Assembly (NCBI GenBank): GCA_029261995.1
Contig: JAJDAF010000019.1
Span: 62,001-126,000 of the forward strand
Direction of reading: 5' to 3'
DNA: 64,000 bases
Source of the DNA: Candidatus Zhuqueibacterota bacterium
GTDB taxonomy: Bacteria > Zhuqueibacterota > Zhuqueibacteria > Oceanimicrobiales > Oceanimicrobiaceae
Part shown: in pieces, positions 1 through 9,424 of the stretch
How the letters are laid out: every line of letters starts with the position of its first letter
Position numbering within the stretch: position 1 is the first letter of the stretch
The notes under the pieces: model-generated
Databases searched by the model: none
The model's input: the letters and a program-made list of their open reading frames with translations, nothing else
Told to the model about the DNA's origin: nothing
Position numbers and translations under genes: made by a program

Positions 1-593
1 CGTCATTCGCATGCTTCTATCCGGCAGAACAAGCCAGGCTACTTATTTACATGTGCGTTGACGAACCCAATCCGAACTACTATGGCGGTACCGTTGTAGC
101 GCCGGCCGTCAAACGCATTCTTGAACGCATCAGCAGTATCCCGGACAAACAACTTCCCGACCGGCACAAACGTGTGCCTAGTTCGGAAGTTGCTTCTGAC
201 GCTGTAATTCCGAAATTGGTCGGCCATGACCGGATAACAGCTGAACGCGTGCTGCGGGAACTTGGTATCAAGTATCGAATCTCCGGAGCAGGAAATGTGG
301 TTCAGAGTCAGCACATCCCGACGCTCGCGAATCCGGAAGAAGAAAAGCAGGTTCTGCTGGTGGTCGGCTCAACAGGCGGAGATAACGAACATGTGCTGAT
401 GCCGAAAGTCACCGGGATGTCTCTGCGCCAGGCTATCGCGAAACTGTCCGGCAGCGGCCTGAGCGTCAAGGTGACGGGAACCGGCAGAGTGGTCGGACAG
501 CAGCCCTCGGCTGGCTCAGAAATGCGGGTCGGCGCAACATGTCACCTCGAATGTCGAGCGTCAATCCCGGCAAGTTTTTTGCCGAAACCGTAA
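1..593 (+). CDS. ftsI: Penicillin-binding protein / FtsI with two PASTA domains, 3' end only
   Basis: The reading frame is open from base 3, so this is the C-terminal end of a gene that begins outside the window. The first residues (SFACFYPAEQ, then DEPNPNYYGGTVVAPAVK) match the end of the transpeptidase domain of septal penicillin-binding proteins, where a YYGGT-V-AP segment is typical. Two PASTA repeats follow, roughly residues 60-110 and 130-190 of the visible part; each has the pattern P-K-x-G-x-S-x-R-A. FtsI cross-links septal peptidoglycan from the periplasmic side of the inner membrane as FtsW's partner. The PASTA tail is less usual in Gram-negatives but known in several phyla. The stop lies 3 bases before murF, so the two are probably co-transcribed; murE, which normally sits between them, is absent. 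Confidence 0.85.
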   Translation, partial: SFACFYPAEQARLLIYMCVDEPNPNYYGGTVVAPAVKRILERISSIPDKQLPDRHKRVPSSEVASDAVIPKLVGHDRITAERVLRELGIKYRISGAGNVVQSQHIPTLANPEEEKQVLLVVGSTGGDNEHVLMPKVTGMSLRQAIAKLSGSGLSVKVTGTGRVVGQQPSAGSEMRVGATCHLECRASIPASFLPKP

Positions 594-596
594 GCG

Positions 597-1988
597 ATGA
601 CCATGGAATTGAATTTCGAACAACTTCTACAAATCCCCGGATGCCGGTTCGAGTACCACGGTCACTCGGACCTGCTGAAAAAGCCAGTGGCGAACCTGTC
701 GATAGACAGCAGAACGCTGCAGCCGCGAGATATTTATCTTGCGCTCAAGGGAGAAACTCACGACGGCCACGCGTTCGTTGACGCAGCCTTCGAGCGTCAC
801 GCAGCAGCCGCGATTCTGGATGCAGATTTTTTCGCAAGCGCGGCCGACTCCGTGAAGCAACGCAACGTGTTTGTAGTTAAAGATACCCTGCTGGCACTGC
901 AGGAACTCTCGAAGTTCTACCGGCAGAGATTCCAGATTCCATTTATCGCACTTACAGGCACCAATGGCAAGACGACGACCAAAGAAATGATAGCCGCCGT
1001 ACTCGGTCAGTCAGGCTCGGTCTGCAAGACCCAAGGCAATTTCAACAATCACATCGGGCTCCCGCTCACTCTACTCGAGCTTCAACGGAAGCACGACTTT
1101 GCCGTGATTGAGATGGGTACAAACCACTTTGGCGAAATTTCAAGGTTGTGCCAGATCGCCGAACCGGATCTGGGCCTGATCACCAATGTCGGTCACGGGC
1201 ATACCGAATACCTGCTCGACCTGCAGGGCGTGGCAAAAGCCAAGATGGAACTGTTCGACTATCTTCAACCCGGCAAGCTCGTCCTGCTCAACCTTGACGA
1301 CCCGGAATTGGCGCGGCGTGCAGATGCTGTCAATAGAAAAGTATCTTACAGTTTGACGATGAAGGCAGATATTACTGGCGAACGTCTCTCTCTGGACGCG
1401 GCTGGTCATCCGGGACTTCGCGTAGACGGCATAGACATCCGGCTTAACCTTGTTGGTTGGCACAATGTGCAAAATGCCGTGGCAGCTATCGCCACGGGAA
1501 TACAATTCGGCATAGCCGTTTCCTCGATGAAAGAGGCCTTGGAGAACATCGAGTTGCCTTCAAAGCGCATGCAAATATCAAAGGTTGCTGGCGTGACGAT
1601 TCTCAACGATTGCTACAATGCCAATCCCGAGTCCACCAAAGCCGCTCTGCAAACAATGGCTGAGATACCGGTGTCCGGGCGCAAAATCGTAGTGCTCGGA
1701 GACATGCTTGAGCTAGGCCCAAGCGGTGGAGAGATTCACACGGAAATTGGCAACGCGGTCGCCCAACACGGCGCGGATGCCCTGTTAGGCTTCGGCCCAC
1801 TAACACGCCTGGCAGTGAGTGCATTTGCCAGCCGCGCAAAAACTCGTCCGGGCCACAACTTTGATGACAAGAACAAGCTTGTCGAAGCCTTGAATGAACT
1901 TGTCGAGCCGGGAGATATCGTCCTTGTGAAAGGCTCGCGAGGCATGAAAATGGAAGAGATAATCGACGGCTTGCGGCCAACCGGCTGA
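597..1988 (+). CDS. murF: UDP-MurNAc-tripeptide--D-Ala-D-Ala ligase MurF
   Basis: A 463-residue protein of normal MurF length. MurF adds D-Ala-D-Ala to UDP-MurNAc-tripeptide in the cytoplasm, the last Mur ligase step. Visible motifs are the N-terminal substrate domain (DSRTLQPRDIYLAL), the ATP-binding loop GTNGKTTTKEM near residue 120, the IEMGTNHFGEI segment near 165, and the C-terminal ligase signature DCYNANPESTKAAL near 340. DSR followed by ALKGE is characteristic of MurF rather than MurC or MurD. The start at 597 is 3 bases after the ftsI stop; a second ATG at 603 is possible. It is the only Mur ligase gene in this cluster. Confidence 0.95.
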   Translation: MTMELNFEQLLQIPGCRFEYHGHSDLLKKPVANLSIDSRTLQPRDIYLALKGETHDGHAFVDAAFERHAAAAILDADFFASAADSVKQRNVFVVKDTLLALQELSKFYRQRFQIPFIALTGTNGKTTTKEMIAAVLGQSGSVCKTQGNFNNHIGLPLTLLELQRKHDFAVIEMGTNHFGEISRLCQIAEPDLGLITNVGHGHTEYLLDLQGVAKAKMELFDYLQPGKLVLLNLDDPELARRADAVNRKVSYSLTMKADITGERLSLDAAGHPGLRVDGIDIRLNLVGWHNVQNAVAAIATGIQFGIAVSSMKEALENIELPSKRMQISKVAGVTILNDCYNANPESTKAALQTMAEIPVSGRKIVVLGDMLELGPSGGEIHTEIGNAVAQHGADALLGFGPLTRLAVSAFASRAKTRPGHNFDDKNKLVEALNELVEPGDIVLVKGSRGMKMEEIIDGLRPTG

Positions 1989-2069
1989 TCGTCAGGGATC
2001 GATTTTTTGGTTGTGTTTAGATTCAACATATAGTACCTTAGGGCAAAACAACTAACAATATATTGAGCT

Positions 2070-3155
2070 ATGTTATATTACTTACTCTACCCGTTGCGCG
2101 AGTATGTGTCTGGCCTGAATCTCTTCAGGTACATCACATTTCGCTCAGCCTGGGCTGCGATAACGGCTCTAGCGATTAGTCTATTTGTCGGACCCTACAT
2201 CATCCGCAAGCTGAAGCAATACCAGATTGGTGAGGAGATTCGGAAGGACGGGCCGGAATCGCACCTGGCAAAGTCAGGGACGCCTACCATGGGCGGCCTG
2301 ATAGTCCTGGCATCCGTGATCATCCCTACCCTGCTGTGGGCGAGAATCACCAACATCTATGTCTTGCTCATTGTATTCGCGACGCTGTGGATGGGAATCG
2401 TCGGCTTCATCGACGACTACCTCAAGGTCGTACGCAAGTTGCCCAAAGGCCTGGTGGGCAGATACAAAATAGTAGGCCAGGTCACGCTCGGGTTAATCAT
2501 AGGCAGCGTCCTGTATTTCTCTGACCAGTTTGAGGGCATCAGCACCCTGAGCACGGTGCCGTTTTTCAAGGACCTTGAAATCGACTTTGGCTACCTCTAC
2601 ATCCCGATGGTGATTTCCGTGATTGTAGCAACTTCGAATTCAGTGAACCTGACCGATGGCCTCGATGGTCTCGCCATCGGCCTGGTCGGCATTTCAGCCA
2701 TGACCTGGGCAGCCATCGCCTACGTCACGGGCCGCGTGGATTTCAGCGACTATCTCAATATCATCTACCTGAAAGACGCAGGCGAGCTTACCATTTTTTG
2801 TACTGCTCTGGTCGGAGCATCACTAGGCTTCCTGTGGTACAACTCTCACCCGGCGAAAGTTTTCATGGGAGACACTGGCTCACTCGCACTGGGCAGCGCG
2901 CTCGGCACGCTGGCGATTCTCCTCAAGAAGGAATTGTTTCTTTTCATAGTCGGAGGCGTGTTTGTAGCTGAAACACTATCGGTCATCATTCAGGTCTCTT
3001 ACTACAAATACTCGAAGAAACGGATCTTCAAGATGGCGCCAATCCACCACCACTTCGAACTCATGGGCTGGGAAGAGCCGCGCGTCGTGGTACGTTTTTG
3101 GATCATTGCCATTGTGTTGGCGTTGTTTACACTTAGCACGTTCAAAATCCGGTAA
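2070..3155 (+). CDS. mraY: Phospho-MurNAc-pentapeptide transferase MraY
   Basis: A 361-residue polytopic membrane protein. MraY transfers phospho-MurNAc-pentapeptide from UDP to undecaprenyl phosphate, forming lipid I. Catalytic signatures are all present: GFIDDYLKV near residue 115, NLTDGLDGLAIG near 193, MGDTGSLALG near 268 and the histidine motif PIHHHFELMGW near 325. About ten hydrophobic helices are visible. It follows murF after about 80 bases and is followed 4 bases later by ftsW; murD, usual at that position, is missing. Confidence 0.97.
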   Translation: MLYYLLYPLREYVSGLNLFRYITFRSAWAAITALAISLFVGPYIIRKLKQYQIGEEIRKDGPESHLAKSGTPTMGGLIVLASVIIPTLLWARITNIYVLLIVFATLWMGIVGFIDDYLKVVRKLPKGLVGRYKIVGQVTLGLIIGSVLYFSDQFEGISTLSTVPFFKDLEIDFGYLYIPMVISVIVATSNSVNLTDGLDGLAIGLVGISAMTWAAIAYVTGRVDFSDYLNIIYLKDAGELTIFCTALVGASLGFLWYNSHPAKVFMGDTGSLALGSALGTLAILLKKELFLFIVGGVFVAETLSVIIQVSYYKYSKKRIFKMAPIHHHFELMGWEEPRVVVRFWIIAIVLALFTLSTFKIR

Positions 3156-3159
3156 CTCA

Positions 3160-4311
3160 ATGCTCGGCAAAGACAGCAAAGCAGACTCGACACTTATTCT
3201 CGCCGTCGCCCTACTCTTGGTGATGGGGGTTGTTCTGGTTTATAGCGCGTCGTCCTTTAAGGCGCAGGAATCATTTGGAGACGGCCACTATTTCCTGAAG
3301 AATCACCTCTATCGCGTGATTCTTGGAATCTTGCTTATGGTAATTGCTTCGCAAGTCAACTACCGCGTTTGGCTAAATATCTCCCCTTTTGTCTTGGGGA
3401 TTTGCTGCCTGATTCTTGTTTATATGCTTTTTGCAGATAGCGTGACTGCCGTACGGGGTAGTCGCCGCTGGCTGACAGTTGGCTTCTTGACATTTCAGCC
3501 GTCTGATTTTGCGCGAGCTGCACTGATTCTGTTTTTGAGCCTGTCACTTGGGGCTTCGAAGCGAATTGCAGCGAAATCTTTGCAGAGTTTCCTTTTTCAT
3601 CTGGGCATCATCTCGTGCGTCGTGCTGCCGATCGCTTTGCAGCCCGACATCGGAAGCGCTCTATTGACCGCATTTCTGGCACTGGTGCTTCTGTTTGTGG
3701 CTGGCGAGAGGCTCAGACACCTGGTCATGCTGGCCATGACCACAGCGCCTCTGGTGCTTCTCTACATCTTGCGCGAGGGCTACCAGCGTGTCAGAGTCAT
3801 GAAATACTTGTCGGCTTTAAGGGGAGATGGTCTCGAGTGGCAGGCTAAACAAGCTTTCATCGCCCTTGGACATGGCGGTTTGTTTGGCGTTGGTCTGGGT
3901 GGCTCTCGGCAAAAATTGCACTTTCTGCCGGATCCGTTCACTGATTTCATCTTTGGAATCGTGGGCGAGGAACTGGGACTCATCGGTACAACCGCCGTGA
4001 TTGTTTTGTTTATGATCCTTATCTGGAGCGGTTTCCGCATCGTGCGGCAGTGCGACGAACTCGCTGGTAAAATCCTGGCAATCGGACTTGTGCTCAACAT
4101 TGGCATCTACGCTGCGGCGAACATGGCAGTCGTGGTCAGCCTGCTGCCGACCACCGGCATTCCGATGCCGTTTCTCAGTTATGGCGGCTCAGCCCTGCTG
4201 GTTAACCTGTTCGGAGTTGGAGTTTTGTTGAACATCGCAGACCAAAGTCACCGCGCGCACGAACTTCGGCCAGTGGGCAGGTACGCACATCGCCGCAAGC
4301 CCGGGCGCTAA
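3160..4311 (+). CDS. ftsW: Lipid II-polymerising SEDS protein FtsW
   Basis: A 383-residue SEDS-family glycosyltransferase of the divisome that polymerises lipid II with its class B PBP partner. About ten membrane segments are visible, with the SEDS signatures FLPDPFTDFIFGIVGEELG and PTTGIPMPFLSYGGSALL near the C-terminus. The frame is open upstream to 3106, inside mraY. The ATG at 3160, 4 bases after the mraY stop and giving MLGKDSKADSTLIL, was chosen because it yields a normal short cytoplasmic N-terminus. Its position between mraY and murG favours FtsW over RodA. Confidence 0.93.
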   Translation: MLGKDSKADSTLILAVALLLVMGVVLVYSASSFKAQESFGDGHYFLKNHLYRVILGILLMVIASQVNYRVWLNISPFVLGICCLILVYMLFADSVTAVRGSRRWLTVGFLTFQPSDFARAALILFLSLSLGASKRIAAKSLQSFLFHLGIISCVVLPIALQPDIGSALLTAFLALVLLFVAGERLRHLVMLAMTTAPLVLLYILREGYQRVRVMKYLSALRGDGLEWQAKQAFIALGHGGLFGVGLGGSRQKLHFLPDPFTDFIFGIVGEELGLIGTTAVIVLFMILIWSGFRIVRQCDELAGKILAIGLVLNIGIYAAANMAVVVSLLPTTGIPMPFLSYGGSALLVNLFGVGVLLNIADQSHRAHELRPVGRYAHRRKPGR

Positions 4312-5415
4312 ATGGCCGAGCAGAAGACAGTGAGAATCGTGATCGCCGGAGGCGGCACGGGTGGCCACCTTTACCCCGCGATCGCCCTGGCCGAGGAATT
4401 CGAAAGACAGAGTGACGCACAAATCTTGTTTATTGGAACAAGCTACGGACTTGAAAGCAAAGTGCTACCTGGATTGCCCTACAAATTCAAGACTATCTGG
4501 ATGCGTGGTTTGCACCGAAACCGCATCGCCAGCAACATCTTGTTTCCGGCGAGACTAATGGTGAGCCTGATACAATGTACCGCAATCTTGATGAAATTCC
4601 GCCCGGACGCAGTGGTCGGCACCGGAGGCTACGTGAGCGCACCGGCGCTCATGATCGCGATGCTGCTAGGCATCCCGACCGCCATCCAGGAGCAAAACAG
4701 CTTCCCGGGGCTGGTCAACCGCCTGCTTGGCAATCGCGTGAACCAACTCCACCTGACATTCGAGGAGTCCAGCAAGCACTTTGCAGGACAGAAACAGATT
4801 CGAATCAGCGGCAACCCGGTGCGCGGAAAGTTGAACGAGGTAAGCCGAGAAGACGGGCTGGCGAAGTTCGAATTGAGCGCCGGACGTGTCACGCTTTTTG
4901 TTTTCGGCGGCAGCCAGGGAGCGCGCGCGATAAACGATGCCGTCCAGGCTTCTCTGCAGCGGTTGATGAAAATCGAAAACCTACAACTCCTGTGGGCGAC
5001 TGGCGCGCCCGACTGGCAAAAGATAGAAGCCGCGTGCCGGGAAGTTGGACAACGGGTGTCATGCCATGCCTACATTGATGATATGGCTTCAGCTTACGCG
5101 GCGGCTGATTTTGTTCTATGCCGGGCCGGTGCGACGACCTTGGCGGAGATAGCCATTTGTGGCCTGCCGGCGCTGCTCGTCCCCCTCCCTACCGCGGCGG
5201 CGGGACACCAGGATTTCAACGCGAAGTCGGTTGAGTCGGCAGGCGCAGCAGTTCTGCTGCCACAAAAAGAATTGAACGAAGATAAGATAGTCGAAATCAT
5301 TGAGGAATGGGTATCCAGTCCCGAAAAACGCGCGAGCATGTCGGCGGCGGCTCGCAAACTCGCAAGACCAAACGCCGCCGGAGATATCGTCACGGAGGTG
5401 TTGTCTCTCACTTAG
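4312..5415 (+). CDS. murG: Lipid II synthase MurG
   Basis: A 367-residue GT-B glycosyltransferase that adds GlcNAc from UDP-GlcNAc to lipid I on the inner face of the membrane. The N-terminal glycine-rich loop IAGGGTGGHLYPAIALA (residues 10-27), VGTGGYVSAPALM near 103, FGGSQGARAIND near 198 and the donor-site region CRAGATTLAEIAICGLPALLVPLP near 270 are diagnostic. Its ATG directly abuts the ftsW stop, so translational coupling is likely. murC and murB, usual after murG, are absent; ftsQ follows after 55 bases. Confidence 0.97.
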   Translation: MAEQKTVRIVIAGGGTGGHLYPAIALAEEFERQSDAQILFIGTSYGLESKVLPGLPYKFKTIWMRGLHRNRIASNILFPARLMVSLIQCTAILMKFRPDAVVGTGGYVSAPALMIAMLLGIPTAIQEQNSFPGLVNRLLGNRVNQLHLTFEESSKHFAGQKQIRISGNPVRGKLNEVSREDGLAKFELSAGRVTLFVFGGSQGARAINDAVQASLQRLMKIENLQLLWATGAPDWQKIEAACREVGQRVSCHAYIDDMASAYAAADFVLCRAGATTLAEIAICGLPALLVPLPTAAAGHQDFNAKSVESAGAAVLLPQKELNEDKIVEIIEEWVSSPEKRASMSAAARKLARPNAAGDIVTEVLSLT

Positions 5416-5470
5416 GCAGGATGCCGGGTGAGACGGCAAGGATGATAGACACAACAAGTAGAGGTGGGTT

Positions 5471-6244
5471 ATGTTAATTTACTCCAAGTACAGCTCTGTT
5501 CCAGGGGGGAAAAGACTCAAGTTCCCGGTTATCACCAGGCGGGGTGGCCTGGTTGTCCTGGTCGTAACCACCACGTTGCTGGCCTTGCTGAAACTGGCAA
5601 GCTGGCTGAATGCTCAAGAGATGTTTGTCTTGAAACAGATTGAGGTAGAAGGCAACCGTTTCGTCAAGCAAACACAGATTGCGGAGATGCTGCATCTCGA
5701 CGCATCGCAAAGCTTGTTCGAACTCGATCTGAAAGCTATTGCTCAGCAGGTTGCACGCCACCCCTACATCAAAAGAGCCTGGGTGAATCGTAAGCTACCG
5801 GATAATCTCGTTATCCGGGTTGAAGAAAATGAACCGTTGGCGGTACTCAATTCCGGCTCACTTTCGATTATCGGCGAGGACGGCAAAAGCCTGCCCAATT
5901 TGCAAGTCTTTGATTTGATGGATTTTCCGATCATCTCAAACATTGCTGTGGGAGAGAATGAAAGGCTCAACACGGTTGTCAGGTTTCTGCGGCAGATAAA
6001 AGACGACATGTTCCCTCTCTACAGCCAACTCTCGGAAGTGTCCTATTCCGAGTCAGCAGGACTCTATGTCTATTTGCTGGAAGGTTCCGTACCCATTCTC
6101 TTCGGAGAGGGCGATTATGCCAGCAAAAGCGCAAACCTGCTCAAAGTACTCAAAATCCTGCAAAAGGACTCGTCGTTGGCGCAGGTCAAAATGCTCGATT
6201 TGAGATACAAGGACCAGGTCATCGTTAAAGACCTGACCAGTTAG
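5471..6244 (+). CDS. ftsQ: Cell division protein FtsQ (DivIB family)
   Basis: A 257-residue bitopic membrane protein. It has a basic N-terminal tail of about 28 residues, one helix (LVVLVVTTTLLALLKLASWL), then a POTRA domain beginning VLKQIEVEGNRFVKQTQIAEML and a beta domain. FtsQ recruits FtsB/FtsL and the septal synthase to the division site. Sequence conservation in this family is low, so the call rests on the POTRA pattern, the topology and the position directly before ftsA. An AGGTGG Shine-Dalgarno lies just before the ATG at 5471. Confidence 0.88.
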   Translation: MLIYSKYSSVPGGKRLKFPVITRRGGLVVLVVTTTLLALLKLASWLNAQEMFVLKQIEVEGNRFVKQTQIAEMLHLDASQSLFELDLKAIAQQVARHPYIKRAWVNRKLPDNLVIRVEENEPLAVLNSGSLSIIGEDGKSLPNLQVFDLMDFPIISNIAVGENERLNTVVRFLRQIKDDMFPLYSQLSEVSYSESAGLYVYLLEGSVPILFGEGDYASKSANLLKVLKILQKDSSLAQVKMLDLRYKDQVIVKDLTS

Positions 6245-6278
6245 GAACCATCCATTTCCGAAAACAGGGATTGACATC

Positions 6279-7517
6279 ATGGCACACTATATAACGGGAC
6301 TGGATATTGGCACCACGAAAATTGGTGCGATCGTCGCCGAAGTCGATGGCGAGGCTCTGACTATCGTGGGTGTCGGCACCAGTCCATCCGACGGATTAAG
6401 GAGGGGGGTTGTCGTTAATCTTGAGAAGACCATCCGCTCCATCCAGGCTGCAATCAGCGAAGCCGAACGCATGGCCGGGGTTCCAATCAACGAAGTCTAC
6501 GCCGGGATCGCCGGCGACCACATCCGCAGCATCAATGGCCGAGGCGTAGTGGCAGTCGCCGGCGAGAACAACGAAATTTCAGCGGCAGATATTCGACGCG
6601 TGATCGATGCCGCCAAGGCTGTGGCGCTGCCCATCGACCGGGAGATTCTGCATATTCTCCCCCAGGAATTCATCGTCGATGACCAGAATGGCATCAAAGA
6701 CCCCACCGGAATGGCAGGCGTTCGGCTTGAAGCCGAGGTCCACATTGTCACCGGCGCCATCACTTCCGCGCAGAACATTTATCGCAGTATCGGGCGCGCT
6801 GAAATGAAGGTGCTTGACCTGGTTCTCGAGCCGCTCGCCTCGAGTTACGCCGTTCTCGGGGAGGATGAAAAAGAGCTAGGCGTCATCGTCATGGACCTGG
6901 GAGGCGGCACCACGGACATTGCGATGTTCTACGAAGGCTGCATCCGGCACACAGCCATCGTCGGTCTTGGCGGAAAAAATGTGACGAACGATGTCGCACT
7001 CGGACTCCGGACACCCGTGGAAAACGCGGAGTCCATCAAGGTGAATCACGGCTGTGCTGTTCACCGTGACGGTGACCGCGAAGAGACCATTGAGGTTCCG
7101 GGCGTTGGTGGCCGCCAGTCCCGGCGCATCTCGAAAGCCTACCTCGTGGATATCATTCAACCAAGAATTGAAGAAATCCTGAGCTTGGCTTACCAGGAAA
7201 TCAAGAAGTCAAACTACGTGCATCTGATGACTGCCGGAGTTGTTCTGACCGGCGGCGGCTCGATGCTGCAGGGCACCATCGATTTGGCCGAGGAGATCTT
7301 CGACATGCCTGTCAAGCTCGGCGTGCCAAATGGCTTCAGCGGCTTGACTGACCTGGCTCAGAGTCCCATTCATGCGACCGGCGTTGGCCTGGTCCACTAC
7401 GGCCTGCAACATCGCTTCGACAGAAATGAATTGCTCGGTAACGACGAGAACGGCCTGTTCAAATGGGTGATGAATACCATGCGTAAATGGTTCACCGCCT
7501 TGAACCGGCCTGCATAA
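6279..7517 (+). CDS. ftsA: Cell division protein FtsA
   Basis: A 412-residue actin-fold ATPase that tethers FtsZ to the membrane. The phosphate-1 motif [15 protein letters not shown] is at residues 7-21, the phosphate-2 motif [16 protein letters not shown] near 204 and the adenosine motif [12 protein letters not shown] near 320. The SHS2 1C insertion ([16 protein letters not shown]) is present. The C-terminal end, [10 protein letters not shown], forms an amphipathic helix suited to membrane attachment. It precedes ftsZ by 35 bases, the conserved order. Confidence 0.97.
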   Translation: MAHYITGLDIGTTKIGAIVAEVDGEALTIVGVGTSPSDGLRRGVVVNLEKTIRSIQAAISEAERMAGVPINEVYAGIAGDHIRSINGRGVVAVAGENNEISAADIRRVIDAAKAVALPIDREILHILPQEFIVDDQNGIKDPTGMAGVRLEAEVHIVTGAITSAQNIYRSIGRAEMKVLDLVLEPLASSYAVLGEDEKELGVIVMDLGGGTTDIAMFYEGCIRHTAIVGLGGKNVTNDVALGLRTPVENAESIKVNHGCAVHRDGDREETIEVPGVGGRQSRRISKAYLVDIIQPRIEEILSLAYQEIKKSNYVHLMTAGVVLTGGGSMLQGTIDLAEEIFDMPVKLGVPNGFSGLTDLAQSPIHATGVGLVHYGLQHRFDRNELLGNDENGLFKWVMNTMRKWFTALNRPA

Positions 7518-7552
7518 TAGAATATTATCACACACCAAGAAGGGAGACTATC

Positions 7553-8734
7553 ATGAACCTGCGATTCGCATTTGACGAACGAAACACCGCGACGGCGAAG
7601 ATGAAGGTCGTCGGCGTTGGCGGTGCAGGCGGCAACGCAGTCAACCGTATGATTGAAGGCAACCTAAATGGCGTCGAATTCCTGAGCGTCAATACGGACC
7701 TGCAGGCACTTGAAAACTGCCAGGCAACTTCCCGGTTGCAGATCGGACGGGCACTCACTCGAGGCCTTGGCGCCGGCGCCGACCCGGAAATTGGCCGTAA
7801 GGCTATGGAAGAAGACCGCGAAACCCTGTTCGAGGCTCTGGAAGACGCGGACATGGTCTTTGTCACGGCGGGTATGGGTGGTGGCACCGGAACCGGCGCC
7901 GCCCCGATCGTCGCCGAGGTTGCCAAGGATCTTGGAGCCCTGACAGTCGGCGTTGTCACCAGGCCCTTTCTATTTGAAGGGCCCAAGAGAATGCGCCGCG
8001 CCATGGAAGGTATTGCGCAGCTCAAAGAACGGGTCGATACGCTCATTATGATTCCGAATCAGCGCTTGCTGTCGGTGGTGCCCAAAGACACACCGCTCAA
8101 TGCGGCCTTCAAGATTGCCGACGACGTCCTGTTGCAGGCAACCAAAGGCATCTCAGACCTGATCGCAGTACCAGGGCTCATCAATCTTGATTTCGCCGAT
8201 GTGCGAACCGTCATGCTCGAAATGGGTGATGCACTCATGGGTTCAGGCGTGGCCTCAGGCGAACACCGTGCGAACGAAGCTGCCTCTCAGGCTATCTCCT
8301 CTCCCCTGCTCGAGGACATCTCAATAGAGGGTGCACTTGGCGTGATTGTGAACGTCACGGGCAACGAGGAGATGACATTGTACGAAGTAAACGAAGCCAC
8401 AACCGTGATAACAGAAGCAGCAGGTGAGGACGCCAACATTATCTTCGGCGCTGTGATCGACAACGAACTGCAAGACGAAATGCGTGTCACAGTTATCGCA
8501 ACCGGGTTCAGCCGCAACGGCCGTTTAAGCTCGTCAACCGGCCGCCACCAAAAGCGCTTCGAGCTGCCCGATATTCCGGCTCAGACATCGGCTGATCTGG
8601 AGGTGCCAACTTTCATACGAATGGAAGAGAAGACCAACGGCACGAGTCACGTCGAAAATGTCAGCGGGCAAGACTGGTCAAAAGACAAGAACGAGGACCT
8701 CGACGTGCCGGCTTACCTCCGCCGTCGCATGTAG
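7553..8734 (+). CDS. ftsZ: Cell division GTPase FtsZ
   Basis: A 393-residue tubulin homologue forming the cytokinetic ring. Motifs are [15 protein letters not shown] near residue 15, SVNTDLQAL near 45, the GTP-binding signature [12 protein letters not shown] near 108 and the synergy loop [11 protein letters not shown] near 207. The C-terminal peptide [12 protein letters not shown] fits the conserved FtsA/ZipA-binding tail. The frame is open back to 7487 inside ftsA, but ATG 7553 has a good Shine-Dalgarno (AGGGAG, 6 bases upstream) and gives the standard N-terminus. It is the last gene before a terminator. Confidence 0.98.
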   Translation: MNLRFAFDERNTATAKMKVVGVGGAGGNAVNRMIEGNLNGVEFLSVNTDLQALENCQATSRLQIGRALTRGLGAGADPEIGRKAMEEDRETLFEALEDADMVFVTAGMGGGTGTGAAPIVAEVAKDLGALTVGVVTRPFLFEGPKRMRRAMEGIAQLKERVDTLIMIPNQRLLSVVPKDTPLNAAFKIADDVLLQATKGISDLIAVPGLINLDFADVRTVMLEMGDALMGSGVASGEHRANEAASQAISSPLLEDISIEGALGVIVNVTGNEEMTLYEVNEATTVITEAAGEDANIIFGAVIDNELQDEMRVTVIATGFSRNGRLSSSTGRHQKRFELPDIPAQTSADLEVPTFIRMEEKTNGTSHVENVSGQDWSKDKNEDLDVPAYLRRRM

Positions 8735-8772
8735 GCATGGGTAACGCCGGGCCTCACTGAACTGCCCCAAAG

Positions 8773-8812
8773 AAAAAAGGCATCGAATCTAAGATTCGAT
8801 GCCTTTTGTTTT
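8773..8812. terminator. Bidirectional Rho-independent terminator between ftsZ and rpmB
   Basis: A near-perfect inverted repeat (GGCATCGAAT at 8779-8788, partner ending at 8803, 5-base loop) is flanked by an A-run on the left and a T-rich run on the right. It can therefore terminate both the division cluster from the left and rpmB from the right. It lies 40 bases after the ftsZ stop and about 25 bases past the rpmB stop. Confidence 0.85.
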
Positions 8813-8831
8813 TTCGAGTAGTGCCGAAGTT

Positions 8832-9023
8832 CTAAACGACTTTGACCACGCGGCCGCTCCGAATACAGCGGGTGCACACCTTGATTCTTCGCACATGTCC
8901 ATCAATCCTTGCACGGACCTTTTTCAGGTTCGGTAGCCAGCGTCTCTTGCTCGTATTGTGGGCGTGACTCACGTTGTTGCCAACAAGCGGGCCCTTGCCA
9001 CAGATGTCACATCTCTTAGCCAT
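8832..9023 (-). CDS. rpmB: Large ribosomal subunit protein bL28
   Basis: A 63-residue basic protein that starts [12 protein letters not shown], the hallmark of bL28, with [14 protein letters not shown] in the middle. Two CxxC pairs (residues 5-8 and about 51-54) indicate the zinc-binding form. It is a structural protein of the 50S subunit. A GGAG Shine-Dalgarno lies about 9 bases before the ATG and a clear sigma-70-type promoter lies about 60 bases upstream, so it is probably a single-gene unit, convergent with ftsZ. Confidence 0.97.
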   Translation of the reverse strand: MAKRCDICGKGPLVGNNVSHAHNTSKRRWLPNLKKVRARIDGHVRRIKVCTRCIRSGRVVKVV

Positions 9024-9085
9024 TCCAAGCTCTCCTGTCTATATAAAGTCTGGATCAGATTTTCGAGTCGAAAAACACAAGTACA

Positions 9086-9114
9086 ACTATAGTGAAAACA
9101 GTCGAAAAATGCAA
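9086..9114 (-). promoter_or_regulatory. Sigma-70-type promoter for rpmB
   Basis: On the minus strand TTGCAT (9114-9109) and TATAGT (9091-9086) are separated by exactly 17 bases, close to the housekeeping consensus. Transcription would start near 9079, giving a leader of about 55 bases before rpmB. No experimental support. Confidence 0.6.
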
Positions 9115-9424
9115 GCAGAAAGAATATCTCTCTGAATCTTGGAACCAATACGCCTGCGGCTATGGTCCGAAAAGCGATCACGACAGCAAGACTGCCCTTT
9201 CAATTCGACAGCTTCCATGCTCTTGGAATGCAGCAATGATCAGCCGCACTCGGTGTCCAATGGCCAAGAGTCACCTTCCCAAACGCCGGCTTGCCAAACA
9301 GAGGCTGTTCGACAAAGCCAAGGCGCCGCTCGGATTCCAGCGAATGAGAATAGAATCAGGTGAGTCGAGTCAACGGAAGAGGAACTTGCAGTCCGAAGGG
9401 TGGTCGCGATCGAGCATGGGGACA
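9115..9424. other. Intergenic region between the rpmB promoter and exbD
   Basis: About 310 bases between the divergent rpmB promoter and the 3' end of exbD. A plus-strand open frame crosses it and continues antisense into exbD; it has no family features and no convincing ribosome binding site. I see no hairpin with a T-run that would serve as the exbD terminator. Nothing else is supported here. Confidence 0.4.
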
